Positions 35,357-44,168 of a DNA stretch of 64,000 bases are shown here, piece after piece (within the stretch, counting starts at the first letter, position 1; each line of letters begins with the position of its first letter). The position numbers and the translations under genes were made by a program. Under the pieces are notes generated by a model. It had not been told where the DNA came from and ran no database searches. It saw nothing but the letters and a program-made list of their open reading frames with translations. The stretch comes from JANRLF01 sp033762815 (GTDB lineage Bacteria; Bacteroidota; Bacteroidia; Chitinophagales; CAIOSU01). Location of the stretch: assembly GCA_033762815.1 (NCBI GenBank), contig JANRLF010000004.1, positions 496,001 through 560,000 of the forward strand. The letters run 5' to 3'.

Positions 35357-36046
35357 CTACAGAATGTTCAGCCTGTCCATTAGGCTTTTCCTGTAAGATT
35401 TACCAATGGGTATAAACTTTTTTTCGATGACAAGCATATTGCCATCCAAATTCTGGATTTTATTCACAGGCACAATAAAAGAGCGATGTACTCGGGCAAA
35501 TTTATCAATTGGTAGTCTCTTTTCGATTGCCTTCATGGTAGTAAGTACCGTGTGCTTTTTGCTCCCCAAATTAATGGTTACATAATCGCCCAAAGCCTCA
35601 ACCCATAATATATGATCAAAAGGGACATTTACCCATATGTTATCCTCCTTAACATACAAGCTCTCCACATGTTGTATGGGCACCTTAACCCGCTCATCAT
35701 GTATTTCTTTAGCCTTTTGTACCGCTTTTAAAAATCTTGGAAATGTTGGAGGTTTCAGCAAATAATCCGTCACCTGGTATTCGAAGGCCTCGAGGGCATA
35801 ATCTTTTTTGCTGGTAATAAGTATGATTTGCGGCTTCTGCTCCAAGTTCTTAATCAATTCCAAACCTGAAAGATTGGGCATTTCCACGTCCAAAAAAAGC
35901 AAATCGATATCTTCTTTCATCAGCAGGTTGGAAGCTTCCACCGGGTCAGTAAAGGAAGTAAAAAGCTCCAAAAAATCCGTCTGTTCCACAAACTGTTGAA
36001 TGAGCTTTATAGAGAGCTCGTCATCATCTACAATTATACACCTCAT
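35357..36046 (-). CDS. LytTR-family response regulator
   Basis: 229 residues. Receiver domain 1-120 with acidic cluster VDDDE near the N-terminus, phospho-acceptor Asp53 in LLFLDVEMPNLSG, and the conserved Lys in YLLKPPTFPRFLKA. LytTR DNA-binding domain about 130-229 (VNVPFDHILWVEALGDYVTI, FARVHRSFIVPVNKIQNLDGN). It lies between the hybrid kinase and an Hpt protein on the same strand and is the natural output of that relay. Target genes cannot be read from the sequence. Confidence 0.93.
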   Translation of the reverse strand: MRCIIVDDDELSIKLIQQFVEQTDFLELFTSFTDPVEASNLLMKEDIDLLFLDVEMPNLSGLELIKNLEQKPQIILITSKKDYALEAFEYQVTDYLLKPPTFPRFLKAVQKAKEIHDERVKVPIQHVESLYVKEDNIWVNVPFDHILWVEALGDYVTINLGSKKHTVLTTMKAIEKRLPIDKFARVHRSFIVPVNKIQNLDGNMLVIEKKFIPIGKSYRKSLMDRLNIL

Positions 36047-36123
36047 TATAGCAACTAATCAACGTGCAATGTAATGCAAGATTAACTTATGGACAACACA
36101 AATTGAAATCGAATTGTTGAAAA

Positions 36124-36483
36124 CTATGACTCTAAAGAATGCAGCTCAATATTTACTTCATTAAGCGCTTCGTTTACCAACCCAACCGCCCGCTCAACAA
36201 ACTCAATCACCTCATTAATATTCTTTGCATCTGGATTTACGTTTTCCAGATACTCCAAAATGGGTTCCAAAGCCCCGATACCAAAAGTTTGTGCTTGTGG
36301 TTTCAACTTATGCGCCACCTTTTTAAGCCTGTCCCAATCATTGGCACCACAAGCTTCCCTCAACTCATCCAAAAGCCCTGGGGTACTTTGTAAGAAAATC
36401 TCCAATACTTCTTTAAGAAAAGCTGTATTGTTAAAAGAATTTTCTTTTACAAAGTCAAGGTTGATCAGTTTGCTTTGCGCCAT
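36124..36483 (-). CDS. Histidine phosphotransfer (Hpt) domain protein
   Basis: 119 residues from the ATG at 36483 (MAQSKLINLDFVKEN); the longer frame to 36543 adds 20 residues without similarity. It is a single four-helix Hpt domain with phospho-accepting His58 in RLKKVAHKLKPQAQTFG, followed by the helix AVGLVNEALNEVNIEL. A free-standing Hpt carries phosphate between a hybrid kinase receiver and a separate response regulator. Both such partners are encoded directly downstream. Confidence 0.88.
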   Translation of the reverse strand: MAQSKLINLDFVKENSFNNTAFLKEVLEIFLQSTPGLLDELREACGANDWDRLKKVAHKLKPQAQTFGIGALEPILEYLENVNPDAKNINEVIEFVERAVGLVNEALNEVNIELHSLES

Positions 36484-36577
36484 TCTTAACACAATGGATA
36501 ACACTTTGCTCCCAATATATACATTTTTAAGATAATCGAACAAAAAAGATTACCTTTTTTGTTTATAGTTGCTATAA

Positions 36578-36615
36578 AAAAAAGAGGGGCTACTAGTAAG
36601 TAGTCCCCTCTTTAT
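36578..36615 (-). terminator. Rho-independent terminator of the collagen-like gene
   Basis: Read on the minus strand AAAGAGGGGACTAC pairs with GTAGCCCCTCTTT (one bulged base) around a short loop and is followed by a run of eight T. It lies about 20 bases past the stop of the 36634-38820 gene. Confidence 0.85.
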
Positions 36616-36633
36616 CATCCATAGTTAGATTCT

Positions 36634-38820
36634 TTATGGTTTTTGCTCTGCTTGAGGTTGAAGGCTCAATGATTGGTTCAACATAGAAGGTCCATTTACT
36701 TTTTCCAAACGACTGCTAGCATCGAATTTAAATATGGCTTTATCCTTACCTTGTCCGTAAGCCTCGGGCAAAAGATACAGTCCCTTCTTATCAGCTGCCT
36801 TTTCGGGTTCTGCATTTACTAAATCCGGATGCAATTGGATGTATTTGTCGTTTCTTACAGCGGTTACTTGCCATGAAACTTTCAAACCAGCCTTACCACC
36901 GCTGATGGAAAAGGTATTGCCAGTAATTTCACTAGAAACGTGCAAATCAGGTGCTGAACCACCTACAGGAGTCAAAATGTAGGAATAATCAACATTGATA
37001 GCAGAAAAATAATCAGGCAAGGTAACAGTGGCATTCCCAGCATTATCTAACACCACATTGCCCCTATAAATGTTCAACACTTCATTGGACTCCGGGCAAT
37101 AGTGTTTCAAGTATTTATTTTCCGGATCTAGCGGGTGATCAATCATGAAGTTTTTAACGCCAAGCACTACCAAATCACCCAAGGCACCAAGGTCATCTGC
37201 TGAAATGACACCGAATCCACCTGCTGCATTAGATGCGTCACCCACGACACCTACATTCACACCAATACCATATACTCCAGGGTTGTCATTGGCTGTGCTG
37301 GTATTGGTATTGTTACCGAATACGCCAATACCTCCATCGCGCGTGGTTTGGCCTATTACGCCATAGAAGCCTGAACCGACCACCCCAGGTGCCCTATTGG
37401 TAGCAGTGCCACTGGCCGCGGCATTGTTGCTGCCAAATACCGCTGCTGCAGTATTGTTATTATTTTCTCCTACCACACCTTGTACGCCAACGCCATATAC
37501 GCCGAAGCCTGCTGAAGTACGCAAGTTATTGCCCCATACACCTGCTGCAGCCGTACCGCTTGCCTCCACTTGCCCTGCAACGCCATAGGCCCCGCTACTG
37601 GAACTACCTAATACCGCAGCTGTAGTAACATTAGAACTAGTAGTAGTGGATTGTATGGTAGAAAATGCTGAGGTAGCAAAGGTATTGCTGGCATTTATAG
37701 CTACTCCTGAATTTGAATGCGTTACTGTAAGTGCACTTCCACTAGCAGTGGGTGAATTAATCGTTACCGCTCCCGCATCAGCAGTAATAGTACGGCCAGC
37801 ACCTGCACCGCCAAAATCATATGCTTGGTCCAAGGTGCCGCCACCAGTGCCAGTTGCGCCTGTAGCGCCAGTTGCACCGGTTAAACCCGTAGACCCAGTT
37901 GCGCCAGTTGCACCTGTGGCTCCTGTAGCTCCCGTTAGGCCAGTACTTCCAGTAGGGCCAGTAGCTCCGGTGGTTCCAGTTGCCCCAGTAGCCCCAGTAG
38001 CACCTGTTGAGCCAGTTGGGCCAGTGGCACCCGTTAAGCCTGTACTACCTGTTGGGCCAGTAGCACCAGTTGTTCCAGTGGGCCCCGTAGCACCAGTGGC
38101 ACCGGTGGTACCTGTTGGTCCAGTAGGGCCTACGCTACCGCCGGATATTGGCAAAACCACAGAATTACCGCCTGATATGGACAAAGTGAAATTGGCACCG
38201 TTCCATGACAATGTTTGGGCATCTGGCCCCGTGGCACCTGTGGCACCTGTTGCACCCGTTGGCCCTGTTAAGCCAGTCAATCCAGTCGGGCCAGTCGGGC
38301 CGGTGGCTCCAATTGGTCCGGTATCACCCGTGGGTCCTGTTAATCCATTGGCCCCAGTTGCCCCAGTTGCTCCAGTTGCCCCTGTAGCACCAGTTGGGCC
38401 AGGTGCTCCACCTGAACCAGAAGCAGCAGCATACAATGCATATGGCACGCTCACCATTTCGAATGTGCCCATAGAGGTATAAAGTGTACCTCCAGTAGGA
38501 TCAAGCTCAATTTCAACAAACTTGCTGCCTGTAGCCCAATTGATATTGGAAAAACTACCAACTGGCTGTATGCCCCTGCCAATCAATAAGCTAAAAAGAC
38601 CAAACGGGTTGGTACCCAATTTATGCTCTTCGCTATATACTGTCTGGCCTGCATTAGCACTGTCTTTAATGGAAATACGGACACTAATATTTTGGTTAAT
38701 CAGAAGATTGCCTTGCGCATCTCTGGCAACGGCTTGATAGTTAATGGCTTGCGGAACTTGTGCCCATGCGCTTAGGGAAAATATGACCAATGCACACAAC
38801 AAAAACAATCGGGATAACAT
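36634..38820 (-). CDS. Secreted protein with collagen-like Gly-X-Thr repeats
   Basis: 728 residues. Signal peptide (MLSRLFLLCALVIFSLSAWA), a conserved N-terminal module (QAINYQAVARDAQGNLLINQ, about 21-135), two collagen-like blocks (about 138-199 and 231-326) rich in GATGAT and GPTGPT, then a Gly/Asn-rich repeating region (GVYGVGVQGVVGENN, GVYGIGVNVGVVGD; about 330-540), and a conserved C-terminal region (NFMIDHPLDPENKYLKHYC, NIYRGNVVLDNAGNATVTLPDYF, GLKVSWQVTAVRND). The C-terminal region recurs in many bacterial fibre-like proteins. I see no T9SS sorting domain or S74 domain. Strong strand bias makes an open frame on the opposite strand (PVAPVAP repeats), which is not a gene. Confidence 0.9.
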   Translation of the reverse strand: MLSRLFLLCALVIFSLSAWAQVPQAINYQAVARDAQGNLLINQNISVRISIKDSANAGQTVYSEEHKLGTNPFGLFSLLIGRGIQPVGSFSNINWATGSKFVEIELDPTGGTLYTSMGTFEMVSVPYALYAAASGSGGAPGPTGATGATGATGATGANGLTGPTGDTGPIGATGPTGPTGLTGLTGPTGATGATGATGPDAQTLSWNGANFTLSISGGNSVVLPISGGSVGPTGPTGTTGATGATGPTGTTGATGPTGSTGLTGATGPTGSTGATGATGATGTTGATGPTGSTGLTGATGATGATGATGSTGLTGATGATGATGTGGGTLDQAYDFGGAGAGRTITADAGAVTINSPTASGSALTVTHSNSGVAINASNTFATSAFSTIQSTTTSSNVTTAAVLGSSSSGAYGVAGQVEASGTAAAGVWGNNLRTSAGFGVYGVGVQGVVGENNNNTAAAVFGSNNAAASGTATNRAPGVVGSGFYGVIGQTTRDGGIGVFGNNTNTSTANDNPGVYGIGVNVGVVGDASNAAGGFGVISADDLGALGDLVVLGVKNFMIDHPLDPENKYLKHYCPESNEVLNIYRGNVVLDNAGNATVTLPDYFSAINVDYSYILTPVGGSAPDLHVSSEITGNTFSISGGKAGLKVSWQVTAVRNDKYIQLHPDLVNAEPEKAADKKGLYLLPEAYGQGKDKAIFKFDASSRLEKVNGPSMLNQSLSLQPQAEQKP
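37846..38409 (-). repeat. DNA repeats encoding the collagen-like blocks
   Basis: Nine-base-periodic sequence (variants of GG(N)GC(N)AC(N) on the coding strand) encodes Gly-Ala-Thr, Gly-Pro-Thr, Gly-Leu-Thr and Gly-Ser-Thr triplets in two blocks separated by a 31-residue non-collagen spacer. Codon third positions vary, so the repeat is maintained at protein level and not by recent DNA slippage alone. Confidence 0.8.
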
Positions 38821-38994
38821 GTTGGATAGGGGTTTAGCGTTAAATGTTAAGTGTGGCTAAAGATAATGTAAAATCTACATTTCCTACCCTTGAACAATTA
38901 AAGTATAATGAAATCTAGTGATAGACATTGAGGCATTCATATTGGACTTGAGATAGAAAATCTCAAATCTCTAACATGGATACAATCGGTTTAA

Positions 38995-39945
38995 TTACTC
39001 AGCAAAATGGGGGTTCTGTACCAAAGTAGCCTGAAAGTCGTGGTTAGCATCCATTGCCTTGGCTACCTTTTCCGCTATCTGTGCGGCGGTAAAGCCCTCA
39101 TACTGCAATACTTCGGAGAGTAGCCCCGGGCGGAACCAGCGTTCTTCCAGAGCCATAGGCATGACGTTGGCTGTCAGTCGATTTTTCAATAATAATTCCG
39201 CCAATATGCTATAAAGCCCGCCTGTAAGGAAATGGTCCTCGACGGTAACTACCAGCTTACAATTGCTACATACATCCAGCAGCACTTTTTCATCTATTGG
39301 CTTTAAGCTTCTCAGGTTTACCAATCCTACTTGCATACCTTCGGCTTCCAATAAACGTTTTGCTTCATAGCACTGCTCGAACAAAAAGCCGTAGGTGAGT
39401 ATAGTCACTTCGTTACTAGTACTGACTACTTCTGCCTTACCTATTTCAAATGGGGACTGATGCTCGTAAACTGGCTTTCGAGTGATGGCGCGTACATATG
39501 ACGGGTATGGGCTGGCCCAAACAGCGGGCAGCATGGCCAACATATCCTGCTCATCGGCAGGGCAAAATACCTGCATACCTGGAATACCACGCATAATGGC
39601 CACATCTTCTATCGCTTGATGGGTAGGACCGTTGCCATCAGAAAGGAAACCAGGCACCCAACTGCTTAATTTTACGGGCAGCTTTGCAATGCCCACATCG
39701 GTACGAATAAATTCAAAAGCACGCAGTGTAAGGAAAGTGGCCAGCGCATGCACAATAGGAATTCTACCACGCAAGGCCAAGCCTGCCGCCGCACCTATCA
39801 TGGTTTGCTCAGTGATGCCGGTATCAATAAACCGTGACCCCAATACCGAAGGCAAATTCCTTATCAAGGCTCTGTTCTCGGCTGTCATTACCACATACCG
39901 CTCATCGCGCAGCGCAATATCTTTCAACAATTCTTCGTAGTTCAT
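38995..39945 (-). CDS. Transketolase, C-terminal subunit
   Basis: 316 residues covering the pyrimidine-binding and C-terminal domains of transketolase: RFIDTGITEQTMIGAAAGLALRG (with the catalytic Glu), IEDVAIMRGIPGMQVFCPAD, and the C-terminal domain from about 190 (VTILTYGFLFEQCYEAKRLL, VTVEDHFLTGGLYSILAELL). It works with the N-terminal subunit encoded 2 bases upstream to transfer two-carbon units in the pentose phosphate pathway. Split transketolases are widespread in Bacteroidota, archaea and others, so this is not a broken gene. Confidence 0.92.
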   Translation of the reverse strand: MNYEELLKDIALRDERYVVMTAENRALIRNLPSVLGSRFIDTGITEQTMIGAAAGLALRGRIPIVHALATFLTLRAFEFIRTDVGIAKLPVKLSSWVPGFLSDGNGPTHQAIEDVAIMRGIPGMQVFCPADEQDMLAMLPAVWASPYPSYVRAITRKPVYEHQSPFEIGKAEVVSTSNEVTILTYGFLFEQCYEAKRLLEAEGMQVGLVNLRSLKPIDEKVLLDVCSNCKLVVTVEDHFLTGGLYSILAELLLKNRLTANVMPMALEERWFRPGLLSEVLQYEGFTAAQIAEKVAKAMDANHDFQATLVQNPHFAE

Positions 39946-39947
39946 CC

Positions 39948-40805
39948 TTATCGTACGGTTAATGTTTCCGAAACCAATTCAGTAGTAGCCTGGCCATGCA
40001 GTTCCTTCAACAATGAATCTATCTCCTCATGGGTAAAGTTGCAGAACCATCTATCGGCCCTTGCCTCAATACTCGGCAAGCCTTTGCCACGTACCGTATC
40101 GGCTATAATTACATTCAGCTTGTTTTCGCTGAAAGGCAATGCTTTGAAAGCCGTTTCCAAAGCTTGGAAATCATGCCCGTTAATGCGCTGTACCTTACAG
40201 CCAAACCCAGCAAACTTATCCTGCAAGGGCTCCAAGGGAATCAAATCCTCGGTAGCCATATTGGCTTGGAAGTGGTTGCGGTCCACCACAAAAGTGAGAT
40301 TGTTCAGTTGGTAAGCGTTGGCTACCATCACCGCTTCCCATACGCTACCTTCATTCAACTCCCCATCGCCGGTAATGACAATCACCCTTGCAGGACTACT
40401 TTTCATCTTTAAATCAAGTGCTACCCCCAGCGCAACGGAAGGCAAATGCCCCAAAGAGCCGGAGTGGAATTCAATGGCAGGTATATTTCTGTTAGGGTGC
40501 CAATAGATATGGTCGTTAGCTTTCAAGTGGTTGTTTAAACGCTCCCTTTCCATAAAACCCAGTTCGGCAAGGGTGCCGTACAAAGCTGGCACGTCGTGGC
40601 CTTTTGATAAGAATAGATAGTCCCTATCAGGATTTTGTAGGTCATTCTTGTCCAGTCGCAAAAATTCGGAATAGAGATATACTATCAAATCGGCACAAGA
40701 AAGCGAAGCACCTATGAAGCAACCGCCATCAGTGGATAGTTTGATAATATGCTCCCTTACTTTCAGGGCCAATTCAGCTAGTTCTTTTTCTCTTGCAGGG
40801 CTCAT
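39948..40805 (-). CDS. Transketolase, N-terminal subunit
   Basis: 285 residues with the thiamine-diphosphate-binding domain: DYLFLSKGHDVPALYGTLAE (conserved His), the GDG-N motif in VITGDGELNEGSVWEAVMVA, and NNLTFVVDRNHFQANMATED. The partner C-terminal subunit follows after 2 bases. Upstream on the same strand lies a truncated nucleotidyltransferase reading frame (40847-41014). Confidence 0.92.
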   Translation of the reverse strand: MSPAREKELAELALKVREHIIKLSTDGGCFIGASLSCADLIVYLYSEFLRLDKNDLQNPDRDYLFLSKGHDVPALYGTLAELGFMERERLNNHLKANDHIYWHPNRNIPAIEFHSGSLGHLPSVALGVALDLKMKSSPARVIVITGDGELNEGSVWEAVMVANAYQLNNLTFVVDRNHFQANMATEDLIPLEPLQDKFAGFGCKVQRINGHDFQALETAFKALPFSENKLNVIIADTVRGKGLPSIEARADRWFCNFTHEEIDSLLKELHGQATTELVSETLTVR

Positions 40806-40846
40806 TTATTCTTCGGTTTCCATTAAATGGTTGAAACTTATTCTAT

Positions 40847-41014
40847 TTATGGCTCAAACTCTACCAGCATGTCAACATCGCTTCTGCTGTTTTGCTGACC
40901 ACGTGCAACGGAGCCAAAAATAGCCAGGGTCTTCACACCGTAGGAACGGATGACATCGGCATGCTCCCTTACTTTGGCAACAACGGTATCCCTGTTCATT
41001 ACTGGTTTTCGCAT
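40847..41014 (-). pseudogene. Truncated MNT-type nucleotidyltransferase (antitoxin remnant)
   Basis: 55 residues, MRKPVMNRDTVVAKVREH... through the signature LAIFGSVARGQQNSRSDVDM and ending LVEFEP followed by TAA. The GSxARG-(N)-DxD motif is that of minimal nucleotidyltransferases (MntA-type antitoxins of HEPN/MNT pairs), which normally continue for another 40 or so residues past VEFEP. The sequence beyond the stop shows no continuation in any frame that I can see before the transketolase start at 40805, and no HEPN partner is present. It is most likely a decayed gene. Confidence 0.7.
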
Positions 41015-41078
41015 GCTACAAAATTACGTTTTTCTTTTAGGCAGTTGTTAGTTGTGCCCATTTATTCTTCCGCTTGTG

Positions 41079-41086
41079 TACCTTTG
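41079..41086 (+). promoter_or_regulatory. Candidate -7 element for HMG-CoA lyase gene
   Basis: TACCTTTG fits TAnnTTTG exactly and ends 4 bases before the GTG at 41091. A TTG lies 24 bases upstream (41052-41054). If active, transcription would start at or beside the GTG, so the message would have almost no leader. Confidence 0.4.
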
Positions 41087-41090
41087 CCAA

Positions 41091-41942
41091 GTGGTACAAA
41101 TTATCGAATGCCCAAGAGATGCCATGCAGGGGATACACCAGTTTATCCCCACTGCCGATAAGGTAAGGTATATCAATGCCTTGTTGAAAGTAGGTTTCCA
41201 TACCCTTGATTGTGGCAGTTTCGTTTCTCCCCGCTATATACCGCAAATGCAAGATACCGCCAAGGTTTTGAATGAAATTGACCTTACGGGCAGCCATTCA
41301 AAGCTTTCGGTAATTGTTGCCAATGTTAGGGGGGCAGAAGAGGCTTGCCAGCATGAAAACGTTACTTATTTGGGCTTTCCCTTCAGCATCTCCGAAACTT
41401 TTCAGTTACGCAATACCAATGCAACGATTGAACAATCGCTGCATACCGTTGAAGCCATAAAGGCCACATGCGAAAAGGCCGGCAAGCAACTGGTAGTCTA
41501 TCTTTCCATGGCTTTCGGCAATCCTTATGACGACCCTTGGGATATTGACGTGGCGGGCAAATGGATTGACCGCCTAAGCGAAATGGATATTCGCTATGTT
41601 TCCTTATCCGATACTATTGGGGTGGCCACTCCGGAGGTAATTACCTACTTTTTCCGAGACCTGACTCGGCACTTCCCCCAAATGGATTTCGGAGCGCACT
41701 TCCATACCACACCTGAAACCTGGCGCGAAAAGGTAGAACCTGCCTATAAAAATGGCTGTAACCGTTTCGACGGGGCCATTAAAGGTTTTGGCGGCTGCCC
41801 AATGGCAAAGGACGATTTGGTTGGCAATATGCCCACTGAACGCCTTGTTGAATATTTTGAAGAACAAGGTGTAGCGACAGGTCTTAACAGGGAGGCATTT
41901 TTTGAGGCTATGCAAATAGCCCTAGAAGTTTTTCCGCATTAA
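41091..41942 (+). CDS. mvaB: Hydroxymethylglutaryl-CoA lyase
   Basis: 283 residues from a GTG start (VVQIIECPRDAMQGI); there is no ATG before the conserved N-terminus, so a GTG (41091 or 41076) or TTG must be used. It splits HMG-CoA into acetyl-CoA and acetoacetate, the last step of leucine breakdown. Visible features are CPRDAMQG (usually GPRDGLQ), the metal ligands in GAHFHTTP, and the catalytic loop FGGCPMAKDDLVGNMPTE with the active-site Cys. Acetoacetate could be activated by the ScoAB transferase encoded at 47466-49255. Confidence 0.88.
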   Translation: MVQIIECPRDAMQGIHQFIPTADKVRYINALLKVGFHTLDCGSFVSPRYIPQMQDTAKVLNEIDLTGSHSKLSVIVANVRGAEEACQHENVTYLGFPFSISETFQLRNTNATIEQSLHTVEAIKATCEKAGKQLVVYLSMAFGNPYDDPWDIDVAGKWIDRLSEMDIRYVSLSDTIGVATPEVITYFFRDLTRHFPQMDFGAHFHTTPETWREKVEPAYKNGCNRFDGAIKGFGGCPMAKDDLVGNMPTERLVEYFEEQGVATGLNREAFFEAMQIALEVFPH

Positions 41943-41943
41943 G

Positions 41944-44052
41944 TTATTTCTTCGTAAGCGGCTGCTCTTCCGCTTTCTTTTCTGCTACAGGATGATAAAC
42001 AATTTCAGCTTGCTGGTAGATTTTATCTTTATCCAAGGTCATGGGCTTCAATTGCTTGTTCACGAACATCTGCATTTGGTCAGTAGAGTGCTTGTTTCCC
42101 GGCCTAGCAGAAGCACCGTAGGCATGGATGGTTTCTATCTCTAAGGTATCTTTGGAAAACTGCACCAGTTGGATATACGATTCGCCCACCATGGTGCGTA
42201 GCTTACCATCCTTATAGGGCTGTGGAATAGTAGCTGCCAATACTTCGGGGGCACCGCCTATTGGCAAGTCCACATCGCCGCGTACATGCCTTTGCACCTC
42301 GCCTAAAGCAATGCGCAGGGTACCGAAATGTTTTAGCATGTGCTTTTTGGCATGGCGCACCGCCTCTACATAAGTAGCTTCAGGAAAACAGTTGAACTCG
42401 TAGTTTTTAGCGTCTGCCACAATTTGGTCCATCAAATGCTTCACCGCGAATACCAAAATTGCCGCCTCCTTACTGTTTACGTTGGCAGTATGGTCCCAAT
42501 CTTTCATAACAGCTATGGCATCAGCAATGTCAGGATACTTTTGCGGGTCCAATTGCAGAAAAGTCTTCATGTTCTCGCAATTGTAGTTGTACATACTGTC
42601 ATCCACGCCCTCGTCATACTTTACGCGTTTAAAATCTGCATAGCTGAGTTTATCGTACTGGCCTATCAGATATTGGGCACGAATGCTTCGGTTGTTGGTT
42701 TCCAATTGGTAGCCCATAGTTTTATCAAACAACTTGTAATCAAGGTTATCGGCTTTTCCAGTGGCATCAAAAGGGGTATTGTTGGTATTGAATAAGTAGC
42801 CACTTGCCGGATTCAAATAATGCGGCAGTTCTTCAATGGGGTGAAACTTAGGCTCCCATAGGGTGGCTGAAGTATCACCGGGTAGCACTTTCATCCAATC
42901 GAAATTGGGATTGCGATAAGGCAATTGGGCCGTACTGAGGTAAAAAATATTGTCTTCCCTATCGGCATAAATCAAATTCATACCGGGGATAGCCTCCATC
43001 TTTAAAGCCGAGTACCATTCAGTATAGTTACGCGCCTTGTTCATGCGGTACACTTGCTCCGGACTACGGATATCCATATTGGCGGCAAAACGCAAGGCGT
43101 AATAGCCATCCTTGTTTTTTAAGGTAATGCCATACTTGCTCATGTAGAAGGTCTTCTTTACGGGTATTTTCAGAAAACCCACTTTTACTTTCACCTTCTT
43201 TTCCAATGGCTCCAAGGTTTCCCATTTGCCATCGAATTTGTACTGCAAATGGTTGTCGGGGTTTATCTCCAGCTTATACACGTCGCTCATGTCAGGATGG
43301 TTGAGCGTACATGCCCAACCCAAATTGGGATTGGTGCCCAAGAAAATGCTGGAGCCGCCTATAAAGGTGCCTCCCAACATATTCCAGCCTTCATTGCTGG
43401 TAACATGGGCCTCATACCAAGCAAACATGCCCTCCAAGGGCTGGTGCGAATTGACCGCCAGAAAAGTTTTGCCGTTGGTGGTTTTGGTGCTTTTGAAAGC
43501 AAAGCCATTGCTACCGCTAGCTACGTTGCCCTCATAGTTTTTGATATTCCCTTTGAAAATTTTCATTACATCCAAATACACGCTGGTAAGAAAGGTGTTG
43601 GTCAATACGTACAGCTTCACAAAATCCTTTTCCGTAACGGGAAAAACATTTTTCAACGCCACCTCTTCAGGGTGCGCCGCAACATAATCATTTACGCCCT
43701 GTACATACCCACCCAATACCTTTCTATAATCGGCAGAGAAGGCAGTATCATAGGCAGCATCCACTACCCTATCGGCACCGGAAATAAATGCCATCATATC
43801 CAATATGGCCCCATCTTTACCATTTACCTCCCCCAGCCTACCACGAATGGCCAACACCAGTTCCTGCAGAGTTTTAAAGTCATCTTCGCATTGCGCCCAA
43901 GCAAGGCCGTAGGCAGCTTCTGCATCAGTGTTGCCATAAATGTGGGGCACGCCCCATTTATCGCGCACAATGTCAATGTTCAATGAATTGATTTGGGCGT
44001 AGCCTGCATTTGCAACAAACAGGAATGCTAACCAAACTATTAGGCGTCTCAT
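41944..44052 (-). CDS. Penicillin acylase family (Ntn-hydrolase) secreted enzyme
   Basis: 702 residues. Signal peptide MRRLIVWLAFLFVANAGYA, then the alpha-chain signature IDIVRDKWGVPHIYGNTDAEAAYGLAWAQ (given here in part: VRDKWGVPHIYG, YGLAWAQCEDDF). The beta-chain nucleophile is expected at Ser181 in VASGSNGFAF, followed by FLAVNSHQP. These enzymes self-process and hydrolyse amide bonds, for example in acyl-homoserine lactones, beta-lactam side chains or fatty-acyl amides. The substrate cannot be told from sequence. Length is at the low end of the family. Convergent with mvaB, one base apart. Confidence 0.9.
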   Translation of the reverse strand: MRRLIVWLAFLFVANAGYAQINSLNIDIVRDKWGVPHIYGNTDAEAAYGLAWAQCEDDFKTLQELVLAIRGRLGEVNGKDGAILDMMAFISGADRVVDAAYDTAFSADYRKVLGGYVQGVNDYVAAHPEEVALKNVFPVTEKDFVKLYVLTNTFLTSVYLDVMKIFKGNIKNYEGNVASGSNGFAFKSTKTTNGKTFLAVNSHQPLEGMFAWYEAHVTSNEGWNMLGGTFIGGSSIFLGTNPNLGWACTLNHPDMSDVYKLEINPDNHLQYKFDGKWETLEPLEKKVKVKVGFLKIPVKKTFYMSKYGITLKNKDGYYALRFAANMDIRSPEQVYRMNKARNYTEWYSALKMEAIPGMNLIYADREDNIFYLSTAQLPYRNPNFDWMKVLPGDTSATLWEPKFHPIEELPHYLNPASGYLFNTNNTPFDATGKADNLDYKLFDKTMGYQLETNNRSIRAQYLIGQYDKLSYADFKRVKYDEGVDDSMYNYNCENMKTFLQLDPQKYPDIADAIAVMKDWDHTANVNSKEAAILVFAVKHLMDQIVADAKNYEFNCFPEATYVEAVRHAKKHMLKHFGTLRIALGEVQRHVRGDVDLPIGGAPEVLAATIPQPYKDGKLRTMVGESYIQLVQFSKDTLEIETIHAYGASARPGNKHSTDQMQMFVNKQLKPMTLDKDKIYQQAEIVYHPVAEKKAEEQPLTKK

Positions 44053-44168
44053 CGTTTTCGGGTTTGTATGTATTGACTTGTCTGGGGCTGCTAGTGTTGC
44101 ATGTTAACAATAATTTCTTGTTGGCATTTTTCAGCTTATTGACTAGGTTTACGATTAAAAGCAACAAG

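Noticed and set aside
37646..38482. Long open frame on the plus strand encoding PVAPVAP repeats
   Set aside because: It is the exact antisense of the Gly-X-Thr collagen repeats; the minus-strand frame has a signal peptide, terminator and full domain order.
38948..38966. Hairpin TTGAGAT/ATCTCAA after the transketolase genes
   Set aside because: Only 7 base pairs, AT-rich, and no T-run follows on the minus strand, so not supported as a terminator.
38995..40805. Transketolase broken into two by mutation
   Set aside because: Both parts have their own starts, a 2-base gap and full domains; split transketolase is a normal family form.
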